A stretch of 64,000 bases of DNA, taken from NCBI GenBank assembly GCA_028015205.1, contig CM051508.1, positions 16,262,001 through 16,326,000 of the forward strand, read 5' to 3'. Shown here piece by piece: positions 50,101 through 59,690 of the stretch (position 1 is its first letter; the number at the start of each line of letters is the position of its first letter). The notes beneath the pieces were generated by a model. That model made no database searches. It was not told where the DNA came from and saw nothing but the letters and a program-made list of their open reading frames with translations. This stretch comes from Mytilisepta virgata (taxonomy: Eukaryota > Mollusca > Bivalvia > Mytilida > Mytilidae). Made by a program: the position numbers and the translations under genes.

Positions 50101-52164
50101 CACTGTATTGTCATATTAGGTTGAAGAGAACCCGCTTCCGTGAAACATAAACCTCTATCTACCCTTTCCGTTGTATTGGAGACGTAGACTTGAAATCCAG
50201 CAATACGTTTTTTATGTTGAGTATCTGGAAAAAAAATATTCAAAGATTTAGGTGATAGTTTTTAGCCATGATTAGAACAAATTACACCTATTAGATGTTA
50301 CTGTAAGAATAAACTAATAATTTCGATTAGATTATATTTAAACAAAATTGTGTATTTCTTAATATTGATTTGGAATTACCAAAGCGATTGACAAATGAGA
50401 AAAATAGTCAAGCTTAATTACAAATGTTAAGTCTAAAACGATTATTCTGGTTAATTATAGCTGTCTTGCTTTTTTTTTTTTGCATTCATGACAGATCAAG
50501 AACTTATCTATACCAATGGCCTTATCATCAATCAAGTCTAATCAAGTCTGGTTATGATTAGATCAGCACACCAGGTAAATTGTTTTGATTGATTGTATCA
50601 AAGTAAACCAGTATCTTGTTTAATATTCTTGTCATTATTTAGTTTGAAAAATACTGCATTTTTTTTAAATCAAGAGAGGCAAGATTTTGCAGTCTGCAGG
50701 AAATATAATCCTTTCTAGTGATTTATATTGGAAAGTTTTTACATGAACATTAGAAATTCATATTTACAGTTCGCCTACCTTTACTGATTACTAATAAGGC
50801 AAACGGTTGAAGATTATATTCCAAAAGTATATCCATTGATACCTTCAAAAGGACATTGGTTTAAATGAAACGTATTTACCAACACTGTCTGACAGTTTCC
50901 TCGTAAACCAAGAATAATTATCTCTGCACTTTGGACGAAAGATTTTGTCCTTCAGTCTGTCACACGTTCTTATGACTTCAGTTCCCGATTCACTTTTCGG
51001 TTAAGGGAGTTATTTGATTTTCTAGACATGAGGCCCACATGATCAAATTTCAAAAATGTAAATTTAAGATTTTGACATAAACTTACCTGCTCTTTTGTAT
51101 GCATATTGTTTTTACGGTATTGTAGTACACAATATATAGATCGGAAATAAGGCTTTTAGAAGTTGTGACTCACAAAAGTCAAATTGCCAAAATTGTGAAT
51201 TTTAGCTTGTAAACTAAACTCTTCTTTCATTTTTAGAATTATACATTTTATTTCTTGACAGTATTGTAATACCCAATAGGGTTTCATAATTTTGATTTTT
51301 AATTTTGGACTACGTTTTATTGATTTAAATTCTTCTAACGATTCTATATCATCTGTAAATTTGTTATACTATTTTAAATGTTTTACTTCTAGTCAAAGTC
51401 CAACTTATTTCGGATTTTAATGGGATCATCATCTTTTCAAAAAGTAGCTTTCTGTAATTATAAGCTACATGATGTTATTACTGTTAGATTCATACAATAT
51501 ACATTATCATACAATTCCAAATGGCTCACCCCAATAGTAAGCATTGTCATGTCTGAAGTAGACATCAATGTAGTCAATACCCTGTACTTTCCCTAGGTCT
51601 ACTCTCCATTCGGCAATTTTAGATCCTGTCTGCATAGCACATGAACCATGAGGAGCAAATTGGTCTCTGTTACCGTCAACCGCAGCCGCTGCAAACGTTG
51701 TCCATCCAGTTGTTCTATATGTTGTCGGTTGCCAAGCAGATTTATTCATCGCTAGATTTTCTGTAAGAAATTACCAGACACACTTTTAAGAATGATTTGA
51801 ACAAATTTCTTTAGCCACAGTCAGAATAGATAATAATATTAGTGGAAAATTCTAAAAATATATACATGTATGTACCTATTTCTGTAAAATAGTTTTTAAT
51901 TTAAATAAATACCAATATTTTAAAATTTCAAAACTGTATGTGAGAACCATTTTCAAGTTGCTACAGATAATATGTTGTTTGCGTGTGAAGTATTTTATAG
52001 ATCTGTAAATATTTTTGAGAATATCACAAGTGTTTAACATCATCATAATAAATAAAAGAATACTAGCTCTTCGACATTTACAAACTATTGTTTTAGTAAT
52101 AAAACATGAGCAGACACTATTGGAATAACGAATACATTTTGAAACAGAATAACTTGTCAACAAT

Positions 52165-52204
<40 letters not shown>

Positions 52205-54924
52205 TGGAATATGTTATACTTATTTATGTCATTCATATGAATTGAAAGAGAATAAAATGCAACAACATTTGAATAAAAAGGATCGGGAGCATTAAATTTT
52301 TGTCAACAACAGAGAATAGTCAAAATATCTGCAGAATTGGCCTCTCGTAATGTCCGGTTTTCGTCGATTAATAGATATATATTCTGTGCTAGGATAATCC
52401 GACGTGTTATAGACAATGTGTAGTGCAGTAACAAGGTTTTATGGGTACCCAAATCTAGTCCACTTATTTATGTTTAAGGTTATCTCGTCATATCTCTATG
52501 TTGTTTTCCCAGTCATGTTCCTTTGTGGTTTGTATCATTCGGGTATTGTCCTCTGGATTTAGATTTAGGATTTCCCGTCTGGTATTGTTTTTTCGGTATC
52601 TTCTACACTTGGTAGAGTTCAATAGAAACCCGCAGTATTCGTGAGCATGCATTGGTCTGATTGCTTTTAAATGTAATCGATTAAATTACAATTAGTTTTG
52701 CTTGTAAATGTAATCGATCAAATTAATGGTTACATGGTTTTCAAAATTTAATCGATTAAATAAAGGATTACAGTACCAATGCAATCGTTATTACATCTGA
52801 TTTCAATGGATTACATTTAATTTATTTCTTGGCATTTTAAATTGTCAAGCATTATTAAATACGGAATAGATACAGATAGACAGAAATCACCAGTTTGAAC
52901 TTTGTTTATGTTTACAGTTGATCAGTACATTCTTTCAAAGGTTACATAGTTTATTCTATACATATGTCACACATGTTGGTGATAATGTTTATGTTGAAAC
53001 ACAGTAATCAGAAAGTAATCGAAAAGAAATCATGTTTACGGTCATTTTTACCAGAGTTATCGATAAAGTTAAATTACTCGCAATCATAATTTTGGCTGAT
53101 TGATGATTCTATGTACATCTAATTACTTGACAGTTTTAATCGAAGATAGTTGATTAATGATTACAACTATGATAAACCCATGTTCGTGAGAGGCAAGTAT
53201 AAAATTAACATCTCCATGTCAGTTGGAAAAAAGAGCTTTTGTATTGCAAAATTACACAATTTCGTATTCGTATCACTTTATATGAACAGATCTTAAAGAG
53301 GACAAACCAAAAAAAAAAAAAAAAACGTAATGCATTAGACAGACAAACCCGGGAGGGGGAAATGAACAACCACAAGCACAACAAATAAACACTGAAAACT
53401 TAAAAAAAAAAATGAACAACACGAAGTCCCATAAAAACCAGGAATCAACTCAAGTTTCCTGCTCCGCATACAAAATGCACCCTTCGTGATGACGACGTTT
53501 AATGTCTTAAGTCACGACAACCACGCGCCACATTTTGTTATGACAGAAAAATTGTGAAATTTTCCTGTGATGCTTGGTGATAAGATATTCTTTGTCTCGA
53601 AATGTGATTACATGTTTTTAAATGTATGTTTTTCTTTCCGGATATAAATGTAGATATAAATGGGAATGTAGTTCGGCTCAGACGTGTCGCACTAGGCATA
53701 CATTAGTTCATCAAATGTCTTATTTTTCTTATTATTATACCGTATTTCAAGAAAATCAAATAAATTTTCGAGTAGGATGAAGAAATGTTGAAATAAAAGT
53801 ATATTTGTATGTCTTTTTGTAAACTATTGAGTAGATCATACTCTGATCGTAAAGGCTTCAGTGTATCAACGTTTTTCATTGTGAAATATAAAAGCCATAG
53901 AAATTGAGGTTATTATGAGCAGTAAAGAGTACGATTTGGGCGTATTTATGAATTGTAGGGAGATAAATTAAAAAATAATAATAATAAATAAATAAATTAA
54001 TTAATTGGCATGCACGACCAAGTCAATTTGTTTGAGTAATAACGTCATCTTATTGTGAAAACAACCAGATATAAACCTACAACGATCGAGTATGTAAAAA
54101 TGAGGCCGAAATGTTGGATACTGGGTCGTCATTTTACTTATTTCGTACACAAAATGCCTCTAATATGGACGGCTAAGTAGAACGTGGAGCAGTTACGGGA
54201 AGGTTGGACTGACGACAGCGTACATTTATTACATATTACATAATAACATAATCATCAAACTTCCTTTGGTTAAAACACAGTCACAATGATGTTCCATCTT
54301 TCTTAATATTATTTTATAAAAACTTATATTGACTCTATTTTATTTTCACTTAATAATCTTAAATAAAAATAATCTTTTTTTTATGCACTTGATCAGATTC
54401 GTCATCGGGCTCTCCTTGTTGTGGAGCATATATGAATTAGTTCTATAAAGGATATTGTATGATTTCATTGGATTACATTTGCATTGTGTTTTATTTTCAG
54501 GGGTACATTTACGATATAAAATTTCAATTTCGGCATAGAATTTTATAAAAAGACAATAAAAATACGTGTTGAACCAAAAAATATCTCTAGTCCTGGTAAA
54601 TACAGTAAATTTAAACTATCTCGGTAGAATCGAATCACTAACATCGCTTATGATATCGGATTCCTTTTTTTTTTCTTTGAACATTCGATTCAAAGTTTTG
54701 TTTAATAGAGCTTAAAAAAAATATTCACATTATTTTTTGTCGAAGCGATCTCGATTAGTTTATTAAAATGAAGAAATGAATATAAGGAATAGATAATGCG
54801 TTTAACATATTCATCTAACACACGTATAAAGAACATGAACTGTGTAAATAGACTCACCGTATCCGTTACTAGCATCAAATCGAACACAAAAGATAATGAT
54901 TAAACAATGTAAACACGAAGCCAT
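35015..54924 (-). CDS. FTP-domain / multi-EGF transmembrane receptor, complete gene model (copy B)
   Basis: Seen: 15 coding exons join in phase to 1995 nt (664 residues plus stop). Order is signal peptide 1-22, one FTP (fucolectin/tachylectin/pentraxin-type, F5/8C-like) domain about 23-168, nine EGF-like modules about 169-584, a stalk 585-606, a transmembrane helix about 608-628 and a 33-residue tail. Exons: 54858-54924, 51530-51760, 50018-50224, 48432-48575, 42674-42811, 40416-40553, 39830-39967, 39604-39741, 39017-39154, 38398-38535, 37821-37958, 37240-37377, 36456-36521, 35481-35556, 35015-35114. All have GT/AG borders, and every junction up to the transmembrane exon is phase 1. Family knowledge: FTP modules occur in secreted and membrane lectins, and MEGF/SCARF-like proteins act in cell recognition and engulfment. 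Inference: a surface recognition receptor. The EGF-1 to EGF-2 intron (5.6 kb) holds satellite DNA and an RT stub. The ligand is unknown, and no database search was possible. Confidence 0.85.
35481..35556 (-). CDS. Receptor B exon 14: transmembrane helix
   Basis: 76 nt, phase 1 in and phase 2 out. Acceptor TTAACAG, donor GTAAAA. It encodes G-A-I-I-G-W-I-F-N-A followed by I-F-I-V-C-G-L-I-L-F-V-L-F and then K-T-R. This is a single hydrophobic span of about 21 residues with a basic stop-transfer end, as expected for a type I protein. Confidence 0.8.
36456..36521 (-). CDS. Receptor B exon 13: juxtamembrane stalk
   Basis: 66 nt, phase 1 to 1, acceptor ATTCAG after a T-rich run, donor GTACGT. It encodes about 22 residues including E-R-E-S-P-V-Q-N-H-Y-T and M-K-S-C-E-T-V-L-L. 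One unpaired Cys could allow dimerisation (inference). The exon is supported by splice sites and by exact phase match to both neighbours, not by a known domain. Confidence 0.72.
37240..37377 (-). CDS. Receptor B exon 12: EGF-like module 9 (membrane-proximal)
   Basis: 138 nt, phase 1 to 1. Reads C-D-D-F-R-Y-G-L-H-C-S-M-V-C-G-N-C-L-N-N with an N-V-T sequon, ending N-C-K-S before A|GTAAGT. It is the last EGF module before the stalk exon. Confidence 0.87.
37821..37958 (-). CDS. Receptor B exon 11: EGF-like module 8
   Basis: 138 nt, phase 1 to 1. Reads C-D-D-F-K-Y-G-P-H-C-S-M-V-C-G-N-C-L-N-K with N-K-T and I-N-G-T sequons. It sits in a unit with about 580-bp spacing shared with its neighbours at 37240 and 38398. 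Confidence 0.87.
38398..38535 (-). CDS. Receptor B exon 10: EGF-like module 7
   Basis: 138 nt, phase 1 to 1, TTTTGAAG acceptor. Reads C-S-L-I-C-G-N-C and I-I-G-T-C, so it lacks the I-N-G-T sequon of its sisters. It ends N-C-T-S instead of N-C-K-S. All eight cysteines are kept. Confidence 0.86.
39017..39154 (-). CDS. Receptor B exon 9: EGF-like module 6
   Basis: 138 nt, phase 1 to 1, CTCAAG acceptor after a poly-pyrimidine run. Same C-S-M-V-C-G-N-C and I-N-S-T-C variant as module 4. Beyond its donor the frame stays open for about 55 codons and would encode a hydrophobic stretch if the intron were retained. Confidence 0.87.
39604..39741 (-). CDS. Receptor B exon 8: EGF-like module 5
   Basis: 138 nt, phase 1 to 1, acceptor TTCTGAAG. 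Carries the C-S-M-R-C-G-S-C variant shared with module 3 (40416-40553), not with its immediate neighbours. This shows that duplication acted on a two-exon unit. Confidence 0.88.
39830..39967 (-). CDS. Receptor B exon 7: EGF-like module 4
   Basis: 138 nt, phase 1 to 1, CTCAAG acceptor. Module reads C-D-D-F-K-Y-G-P-Q-C-S-M-V-C-G-N-C-L-N-K and uses I-N-S-T-C, not I-N-G-T-C. Nearly identical to the exon at 39017-39154 (offset 813 nt). The intron to the next exon is only 88 bp. Confidence 0.88.
40416..40553 (-). CDS. Receptor B exon 6: EGF-like module 3
   Basis: 138 nt, phase 1 to 1, TTCTGAAG acceptor and A|GTAAGT donor. Eight-cysteine module C-D-D-F-K-Y-G-S-Q-C-S-M-R-C-G-S-C, ending G-W-Q-N-H-N-C-K-S. 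Nearly identical to the exon at 39604-39741, of which it is a recent duplicate (offset 812 nt). The I-N-G-T-C stretch is an N-glycosylation sequon. Confidence 0.88.
41165..41720 (+). repeat. CTAAAACCTTATTGCG repeat family, inverted copy in receptor B intron
   Basis: Begins ATCCCCGACCTTTCGGGGAT (a perfect 10-bp palindrome) then GTCTCTGTCTGTTCGTCCGT and units with GCGCAATAAGGTTTTAGAAT and GATTTTCTAAACAAGG. Lies between the EGF exons at 42674 and 40553, plus orientation. Confidence 0.6.
42674..42811 (-). CDS. Receptor B exon 5: EGF-like module 2 (divergent)
   Basis: 138 nt, phase 1 to 1, acceptor TTTTAAG and donor GTATGT. It encodes C-D-N-L-F-Y-G-L-R-C-E-M-A-C-G-N-C, then C-H-H-I-N-G-S-C-T-N-G-C-S-P-G-Y-Q-N-H-D-C. 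Same eight-cysteine frame as the downstream modules but clearly older in divergence. It stands alone, about 2.1 kb from the recently amplified cluster, so it is a likely ancestor-like module. Confidence 0.87.
42812..46039. other. Large intron of receptor B, left part, no exon supported
   Basis: Between EGF-2 and the satellite. Small frames at 43240-43467 (minus) and 44286-45056 (plus) carry no recognised domain. A TATATA word and a CAG|GTGAGT donor near 43350 and 43277 are noted separately. Confidence 0.45.
46040..47120. repeat. Satellite-like tandem array of copy B
   Basis: Same units as block 1. 46368-46820 aligns with 1-500, and 46820-47117 aligns with about 4080-4375, so the array is about 3.6 kb shorter here. 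It lies within the receptor B intron between EGF-1 (48432) and EGF-2 (42811), so it would be transcribed. Confidence 0.85.
47125..47610 (-). pseudogene. Penelope-like RT stub in copy B
   Basis: Matches 7934-8411. Encodes T-F-D-F-S-T-L-Y-T-T-I-P-H-S-Q-L-K-E-K then L-I-H-R-C-V-Q-N and G-R-D-N-S-Y-F-V-K-N. The catalytic Y-I-D-D part is missing because the sequence joins satellite at about 47118-47125. Positions 47363-47610 are the diverged upstream flank shared with 8160-8411. Confidence 0.75.
48432..48575 (-). CDS. Receptor B exon 4: EGF-like module 1
   Basis: 144 nt, phase 1 to 1. It starts C-P-P-E-R-F-G and contains C-N-E-T-C-S-N-C, C-D-H-V-T-G-K-C, H-S-G-C-N-S-G-W-K-G-D-R-C. Eight cysteines in laminin-type EGF spacing, plus N-E-T and N-T-S sequons. 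It belongs to a different EGF subtype from the following eight modules, which begin C-D-x-x. Confidence 0.88.
50018..50224 (-). CDS. Receptor B exon 3: FTP domain, second half
   Basis: 207 nt, phase 1 to 1. It encodes D-T-Q-H-K-K-R-I-A-G-F, then the strand F-Q-V-Y-V-S-N-T-T (an N-glycosylation sequon), a Cys in G-L-C-F, I-Q-C, the G-K-Y-V-I-F-Y strand and the closing L-C-E-V-E-V-Y-G. The closing motif is the typical C-terminal strand of FTP domains. The three Cys here plus one in exon 2 could make two disulfides. Confidence 0.9.
50925..51375 (+). repeat. Related interspersed repeat, copy B intron
   Basis: Counterpart of 14985-15440 with scattered substitutions. Lies between receptor B exons 3 and 2. 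Confidence 0.5.
51530..51760 (-). CDS. Receptor B exon 2: FTP domain, first half
   Basis: 231 nt, phase 1 to phase 1, CAG acceptor and GTGAGC donor. It opens with N-L-A-M-N-K-S-A-W-Q, has A-V-D-G-N-R-D, a single Cys in G-S-C-A-M-Q, and E-W-R-V-D-L-G before a Y-I-D-V-Y-F-R-H-D strand. These are classic F5/8C and FTP landmarks (A-x-D-G-N, W-x-V-D-L-G). F-type lectins usually have a C-x-H near the Cys; here that place reads C-A-M, so fucose binding of the canonical kind is doubtful (inference). Confidence 0.9.
52165..52201. repeat. Poly-T tract (37 nt, one interruption)
   Basis: In the receptor B intron 1, with one C near its left end. The copy A site (16218-16238) is shorter and interrupted by A and C. 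Confidence 0.9.
52650..53210. mobile_element. TAATCGATTA-rich stretch, long form (copy B)
   Basis: Repeated GTAATCGATTAAATTA and GTAATCGAT words on the left, and AGTAATCAGAAAGTAATCG, TTTTAATCGAAG, GTTGATTAATGATTAC on the right. About 360 bp (52850-53205) is absent from copy A. Possibly a small DNA element with a deletion derivative in copy A (inference). Confidence 0.4.
53290..53560 (-). mobile_element. Penelope-like 3' flank remnant, copy B
   Basis: Counterpart of 16960-17335. It has lost 125 bp between two TTCGTGA words (17162 and 17287 in copy A), leaving a single TTCGTGATGACGACG at 53482. Intronic to receptor B. Confidence 0.55.
54858..54924 (-). CDS. Receptor B exon 1: signal peptide
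   Basis: The 67-nt coding part starts at ATG (54924) and gives M-A-S-C-L-H-C followed by a hydrophobic run (LIIIFCV), then a short polar end. It stops in phase 1 before a GTGAGT donor. I chose this ATG because it directly precedes the hydrophobic core. In-frame upstream ATGs exist up to 55074, so a longer leader cannot be excluded. Confidence 0.8.
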
Positions 54925-55406
54925 TTTGGTATCAAAGCATAACAAGTTTTCTATCCAGAGTATACTTATTGAAGAAAGTCCATACGTCAGTATATCAACC
55001 GGGAAGTGAGTCACTGATACCTGGAGTAAAATTGTTTGATATTTTTTACGCTTCATATAAAAATTTAAATACACAATTTAAAGGGGTTTATATTACATCA
55101 TTTTTTAACTTTAGGACATTTTCAATCACGATTACTCTCTGCAGGTCAACTGTTTGTTGTTTAGGATTTGAGAAGTAAAATTTATGGTATTTAATCATCA
55201 ATGTTATATATTTTGATTCTGCTGAATTTTTGGTGTAATATAGAGCATATAATTGTCAAAAAAATGTAATAACTGTAGTATGTTTTTAGTTTGAATTAAA
55301 AGAAAATCGTCTGGAACAACATTAAGTTCTATTTTTGGCAAAATTAAGTTATCCAAATCCATAAAAGCATTTCCTCCAAATTTAAAATATGGCCGGCGAG
55401 AATAAA

Positions 55407-56692
55407 AAATATACAAGAGGCTCTCAGGCCTGTATCGCTCACCTGGATTTAACTTTTCACCTTGAACAGACCTACAAATTTAAGTGTTGCAGTCAATTTG
55501 GCTGGGTTTTCTATAGGATTCTATGTTAAACTAATTTCAGCTGTGGTAGTCATCTTGGTTGACAGTCCAGGTCAACGGATATATTTCTAAAAGAGAACCA
55601 TCAAAGGAACATTTCCGCCAAGTCTTGTTCCAACTGGCCGAGCGGTTTCAGACAAGAATATGTTTAAATGAATTTTCCTATAGGGTCCAATATTTAACAA
55701 AGTTCGGTGTGGCAGCCATCTTGGATGACAATCCGGGTGATCGGACACATTTCTGTAAGAGGACCTCCTAAGGAACATTGCTGCCAAGTCTGGTTCCAAT
55801 TGGTCAAGTGGTTTAAGACAAGAAGATTTTTCAATGAATTTTCTCATAGGGCCCTATGTTAAACTAAGTTCGGCTGTGGCGGCCATCTTGGTTAACAATC
55901 CGGGTCATTGGACATATTTTTGAAAGAGAACCTCCTAAGAACTATTACTGCCAACTTTGGTTCCAACTTGCCTTGTAGTTTCATATCAGATTTTTTAAAT
56001 TCACCCCCCCCCCCTCTTTTTATATTTTTAGTAACAGCAGCCATGTCGGTTGGAAGTCGGGGATGCCAGACATAATTTTGGAAGGGGGCCACTAAAGTTT
56101 GGTCTCAAATTTCCCAGTTGTTTGAGAGGAAAAGATCTTTAAAGGACATTTACGCTGGGTGCTGTCTTTAAAGGGCAAACACTCCTATAAGGGGTCAATC
56201 AATGATTTTGGTCATGTTGACTTATTTGTAGATCTTACTTTGTTGAACATTTTTGACGTTTACAATTTGCCTTTATCTATAATAATATTCAAGATAATAA
56301 CATAAAACTGCAAAATTTCCTTAAAATTAACAATTCAGGGGCAATAACACAACAAAGGGTTGACCGATTCGTCTGAACATTTCATGACAGGTAGATCTTG
56401 ACCTGATGAACATTTTTACTCCATGACAGTCTTGCTCTAATTGCTTTAGTTTTTGAGAGTTTGCCCCTATGTTCTATTTTTAGCCATGTCGGCCATTTTG
56501 GCTGGCAGGAGGGGTCATCGAACACATTTTTAAACTAGATACCCTAATGATGCTTGTGGCCAAGTTTGGTCCAATTTGGCCCAGTAGTTTCAAAGGAGAA
56601 GATTTTGTAAAAAATAACGGACGACGACGGACGACGGACGCAAAGTGATGAGAATAGCTCACTTGACTCTTTGGGTCAAGTAAGCTAAAAAT
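55407..56692 (+). mobile_element. Minisatellite-cored hairpin element, full-length-looking (copy B)
   Basis: Same start as the copy at 19139, several units with GCCATCTTGG and CTGTGGCGGCCATC, then GGACGACGACGGACG, CAAAGTGATGAGAATAGC and the terminal hairpin AGCTCACTTGACTC / GGGTCAAGTAAGCT at about 56658-56687. Both end hairpins are present, so this is the best reference copy in the window. Confidence 0.7.
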
Positions 56693-58558
56693 TAATACCG
56701 TTTTCTCTTCTTTTGATTTGCATTATCATGGATGAATTTATCTGTGCTATACATTGATGAGGCTTTCATCGGTTCCTACATAAATCAAGTTAAAAGGGAG
56801 GAGTTGGCATAAACAAAAAATCCCCCCCTAAAAAAAGCCCCAACAAAACCAAAAATTATATGCATGTAACAAATAACAAAACGTAAACAATAACATGAAA
56901 TTAACAAGAACGGAAATAGAAAAGATGAACAATATTACGTGTTCGATACATCTGTTAGGAACAGATTTCTACGCTCATAGAATTGTACGCAAAAAAATAT
57001 GTTTAAAAATGCAGGGAAGGGGTTGATCATGCATTGAAAATAGCGAAAAAATGACAATATGTCAGACCATTAGTGTTTACCTGTAAATAATATTTAAAGG
57101 GTAAAAACTGTCATAAGTGGTCCATTGACGATTTTGGTCATGTTGACTTATTTGTAGATTCAACTTTGCTGAACATTTTTGGTGTTTACAGTTTGTCTTT
57201 ATTGATAATAATATTCAAGAAAATAACATAAAACTGCAAAATTTCCTTAAAATTAAAAAATCAGGGACAATAACCCGAAAATGGGTTGAAGAGTGTAATT
57301 TGATATATTTTCGCACTAAAACGTTTACAAAATTAATGTCTGACACGAGTGTTATTTGATACGTTTTCACACTATAATTTTTTTTCATAAAAATAATGTT
57401 TTAACAAACCAGGAAGAAATAGTATTATAGATCTGAGTGGTTACCCAGAAAAACAATTTTCTTACGTTCCTGTATTTAAATTGGTGGCAGGAAGAAAAGT
57501 GATTTATCTCTGTTTTTTTTTGGTTGGTAGATGGAAATAATAAAAAGAATAAGATATTACACGTCAACATCCAAATTCAGAATGGAATTGTAATAGGTTG
57601 TCCATGTTTTGAACAACGTTTGTCAGATTTTCTGCTCTATTACGACCATTTGTTTGGTGTTCTACACCTGTTAATTTCTCTGCTGCTTAGTTCTGCAAAT
57701 GTCAAGATTTTGATACTCGACTTCAACTCCGTTGAACTTGACTTTAAAGTTTTCTTCAGAATGTCTCGTTTTGAGTATTCCTTTATTAAGACTCGTTTCG
57801 CTTATCTAAGAATTGATTCATTATATCTGGGTTACATTAAAAATTAAATATTAACAAATACTAGAACTTTTGTTTTTGCTTTGCTTTAAGTTTATATATT
57901 ACATTTAAATAAAGGTACACCATCATCCATTTTGTATTTCAAATTACACACTAATTATTTGTTGGTTTGAAATATCGGCAAAAGAATACGGAAGCGACAA
58001 AACAGTGGGAAAAGCCTATCAATTCAAAGTTCACGGAAAAGACAAAGTCATGAGAAAGGAAACAAACAAAGGCCACAAGGATCGTGTATAACTAAAAGAA
58101 TAGAAACATATAATAAACTAACGAAAATAAAACAAGCAAAAACACTAGCAATGGCAACTCTAATTAAACACCGGGGGATACATCATGTCGGGATTGTTTT
58201 CCTGCATTTAGATCTAAGTTAACTATTTTGCTTCAGTTGTATCTTCTTATTTTATTCATATATAAGACAAGAGCTGCATATTACCTACATTATGACTGTC
58301 AAACTATACAATCTTTAAAGCCATGGATTTTCTGAATTAAAACTGTCCTCAGTTTGTACTGATGAAATGTACGGAGCAAAACTGTAATTCATTCCAGCAC
58401 ACCAAATAAAGATCCAAAAAATTACGTATTATGTCGAAGTAAGTTATTTCATAAGAACTGACAAAATATTTGCAAAGGAAGTATATACTGATATTTAAAC
58501 AGGTAGTATGATATCAATAACATGTATGAAATGATGAAACTATTAAGTAACAACTCAC
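56693..58558. other. Sequence between the two leader exons (copy B)
   Basis: Counterpart of 20224-22255. A 107-codon plus-strand frame at 57524-57847 is broken in copy A by a 100-bp loss and has no recognised domain. No exon found. Confidence 0.45.
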
Positions 58559-58625
58559 CATATTCATAACTGAAATCTAGTTTGAAATATAAGATAATAA
58601 CTACACTTTTTAGGCATAAAAACAT
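58559..58625 (-). CDS. Alternative first (signal-peptide) exon, copy B
   Basis: 67 nt from ATG (58625) to a phase-1 GTGAGT donor. Encodes M-F-L-C-L-K-S-V-V-I-I-L-Y-F-K-L-D, a second hydrophobic leader with exactly the same length and phase as the exon at 54858-54924. The leader DNA just upstream is also related (a CACTTCCC core about 85 nt before the ATG in both). It could splice to FTP exon 51530-51760. No FTP-like exon was seen between the two leaders, so an alternative promoter is the simplest reading. Confidence 0.6.
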
Positions 58626-59504
58626 CTTGGTATACATCATAATAAATCCTCCATTAACAATATGCTCAGCCTCAATGTAAGTGTCTATAGTATCTATATG
58701 AACAGGGAAGTGATGTAAATGAACCATAAAATAACTAGATTTAGCCTACTTTCACGATAAATTCATAAGTAAATGACATCTGAGAGAACGGTGGTGTGTT
58801 GCTACTTGATGTAACATTTCCTTTCCACATACTTGTTAAATTTCCGGAGAGAATTATATGAGGCGGAAGATATTTCATTAAGCATGACAAATGTTTAAAC
58901 CTATGAATTCAGTTCAAAGTAAATTTTGCCCTACCATGTAGAAAAATCTATACGGGAATAAGTCGGAATAGTACGACATAACAAAACACCAAACAAGACA
59001 AAACACAAAACAAAACAAAACACCCAGCCCCACCCCCACCCCCACCCCCCCCCCCCAAAAAAGGTATTGAAATGTAGCCTAAATGTATATACATTGTATA
59101 AGTACTATCTCGACTCCTTACGTATTCGGTTAAAAAAAAACGAAAACTACTGTTCCTTTACGACGACGAAAAATACAACAGATGCTAGCATAGCACACTT
59201 CAAATTATAAGTACAAATTAAAACTCAAACGCAAAATTATATTTGCATCCATCGTAAGTGATGGACGCTGCAATATAATTATACAAATATATGGATGCAC
59301 ACAATTGCAACATTCAATGACATGACATTAAGTAACTGTAACTTATACCCCACTTAAACGTCATTGAAAGCCAAAGCCGATCAGGAAAACAACAAATATG
59401 TATTTATGGAAACCTGTATCTGATGCCAATGCATTAGCCTATCTCAGGATATTGGTACCTAAACTCAACAAATTTTCGATATGTATGTAAAATTGGAGTT
59501 GACC

Positions 59505-59690
59505 CGATTAAACGACGGCTAGAAAGTGGCAATTCTACATAAATCGTGACATACAATGTACCTGAACATGTGACCAATATCAATTCTTCCATTTGCTAAT
59601 TAAAACATCAGTCTTACGGAAATATATATATATATATACCGACAATACAATGTCTTCCCGTTATACTATTGGAAACGCGGGAAAACACTT
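59505..59690. repeat. Short relative of the 24040 repeat ends, copy B only
   Basis: Begins ACGACGGCTAGAAAGTGGC and ends ATACAATGTCTTCCCGTTAT, GGAAACGCGGG. These are close to the sequences just before (24037) and just after (24735) the copy A repeat, but without its units. Missing from copy A at about 23180. Confidence 0.5.

Noticed and set aside
57524..57847. 107-codon plus-strand frame
   Set aside because: The counterpart in copy A (about 20811-21060) is broken by a 100-bp loss and no domain is recognisable.
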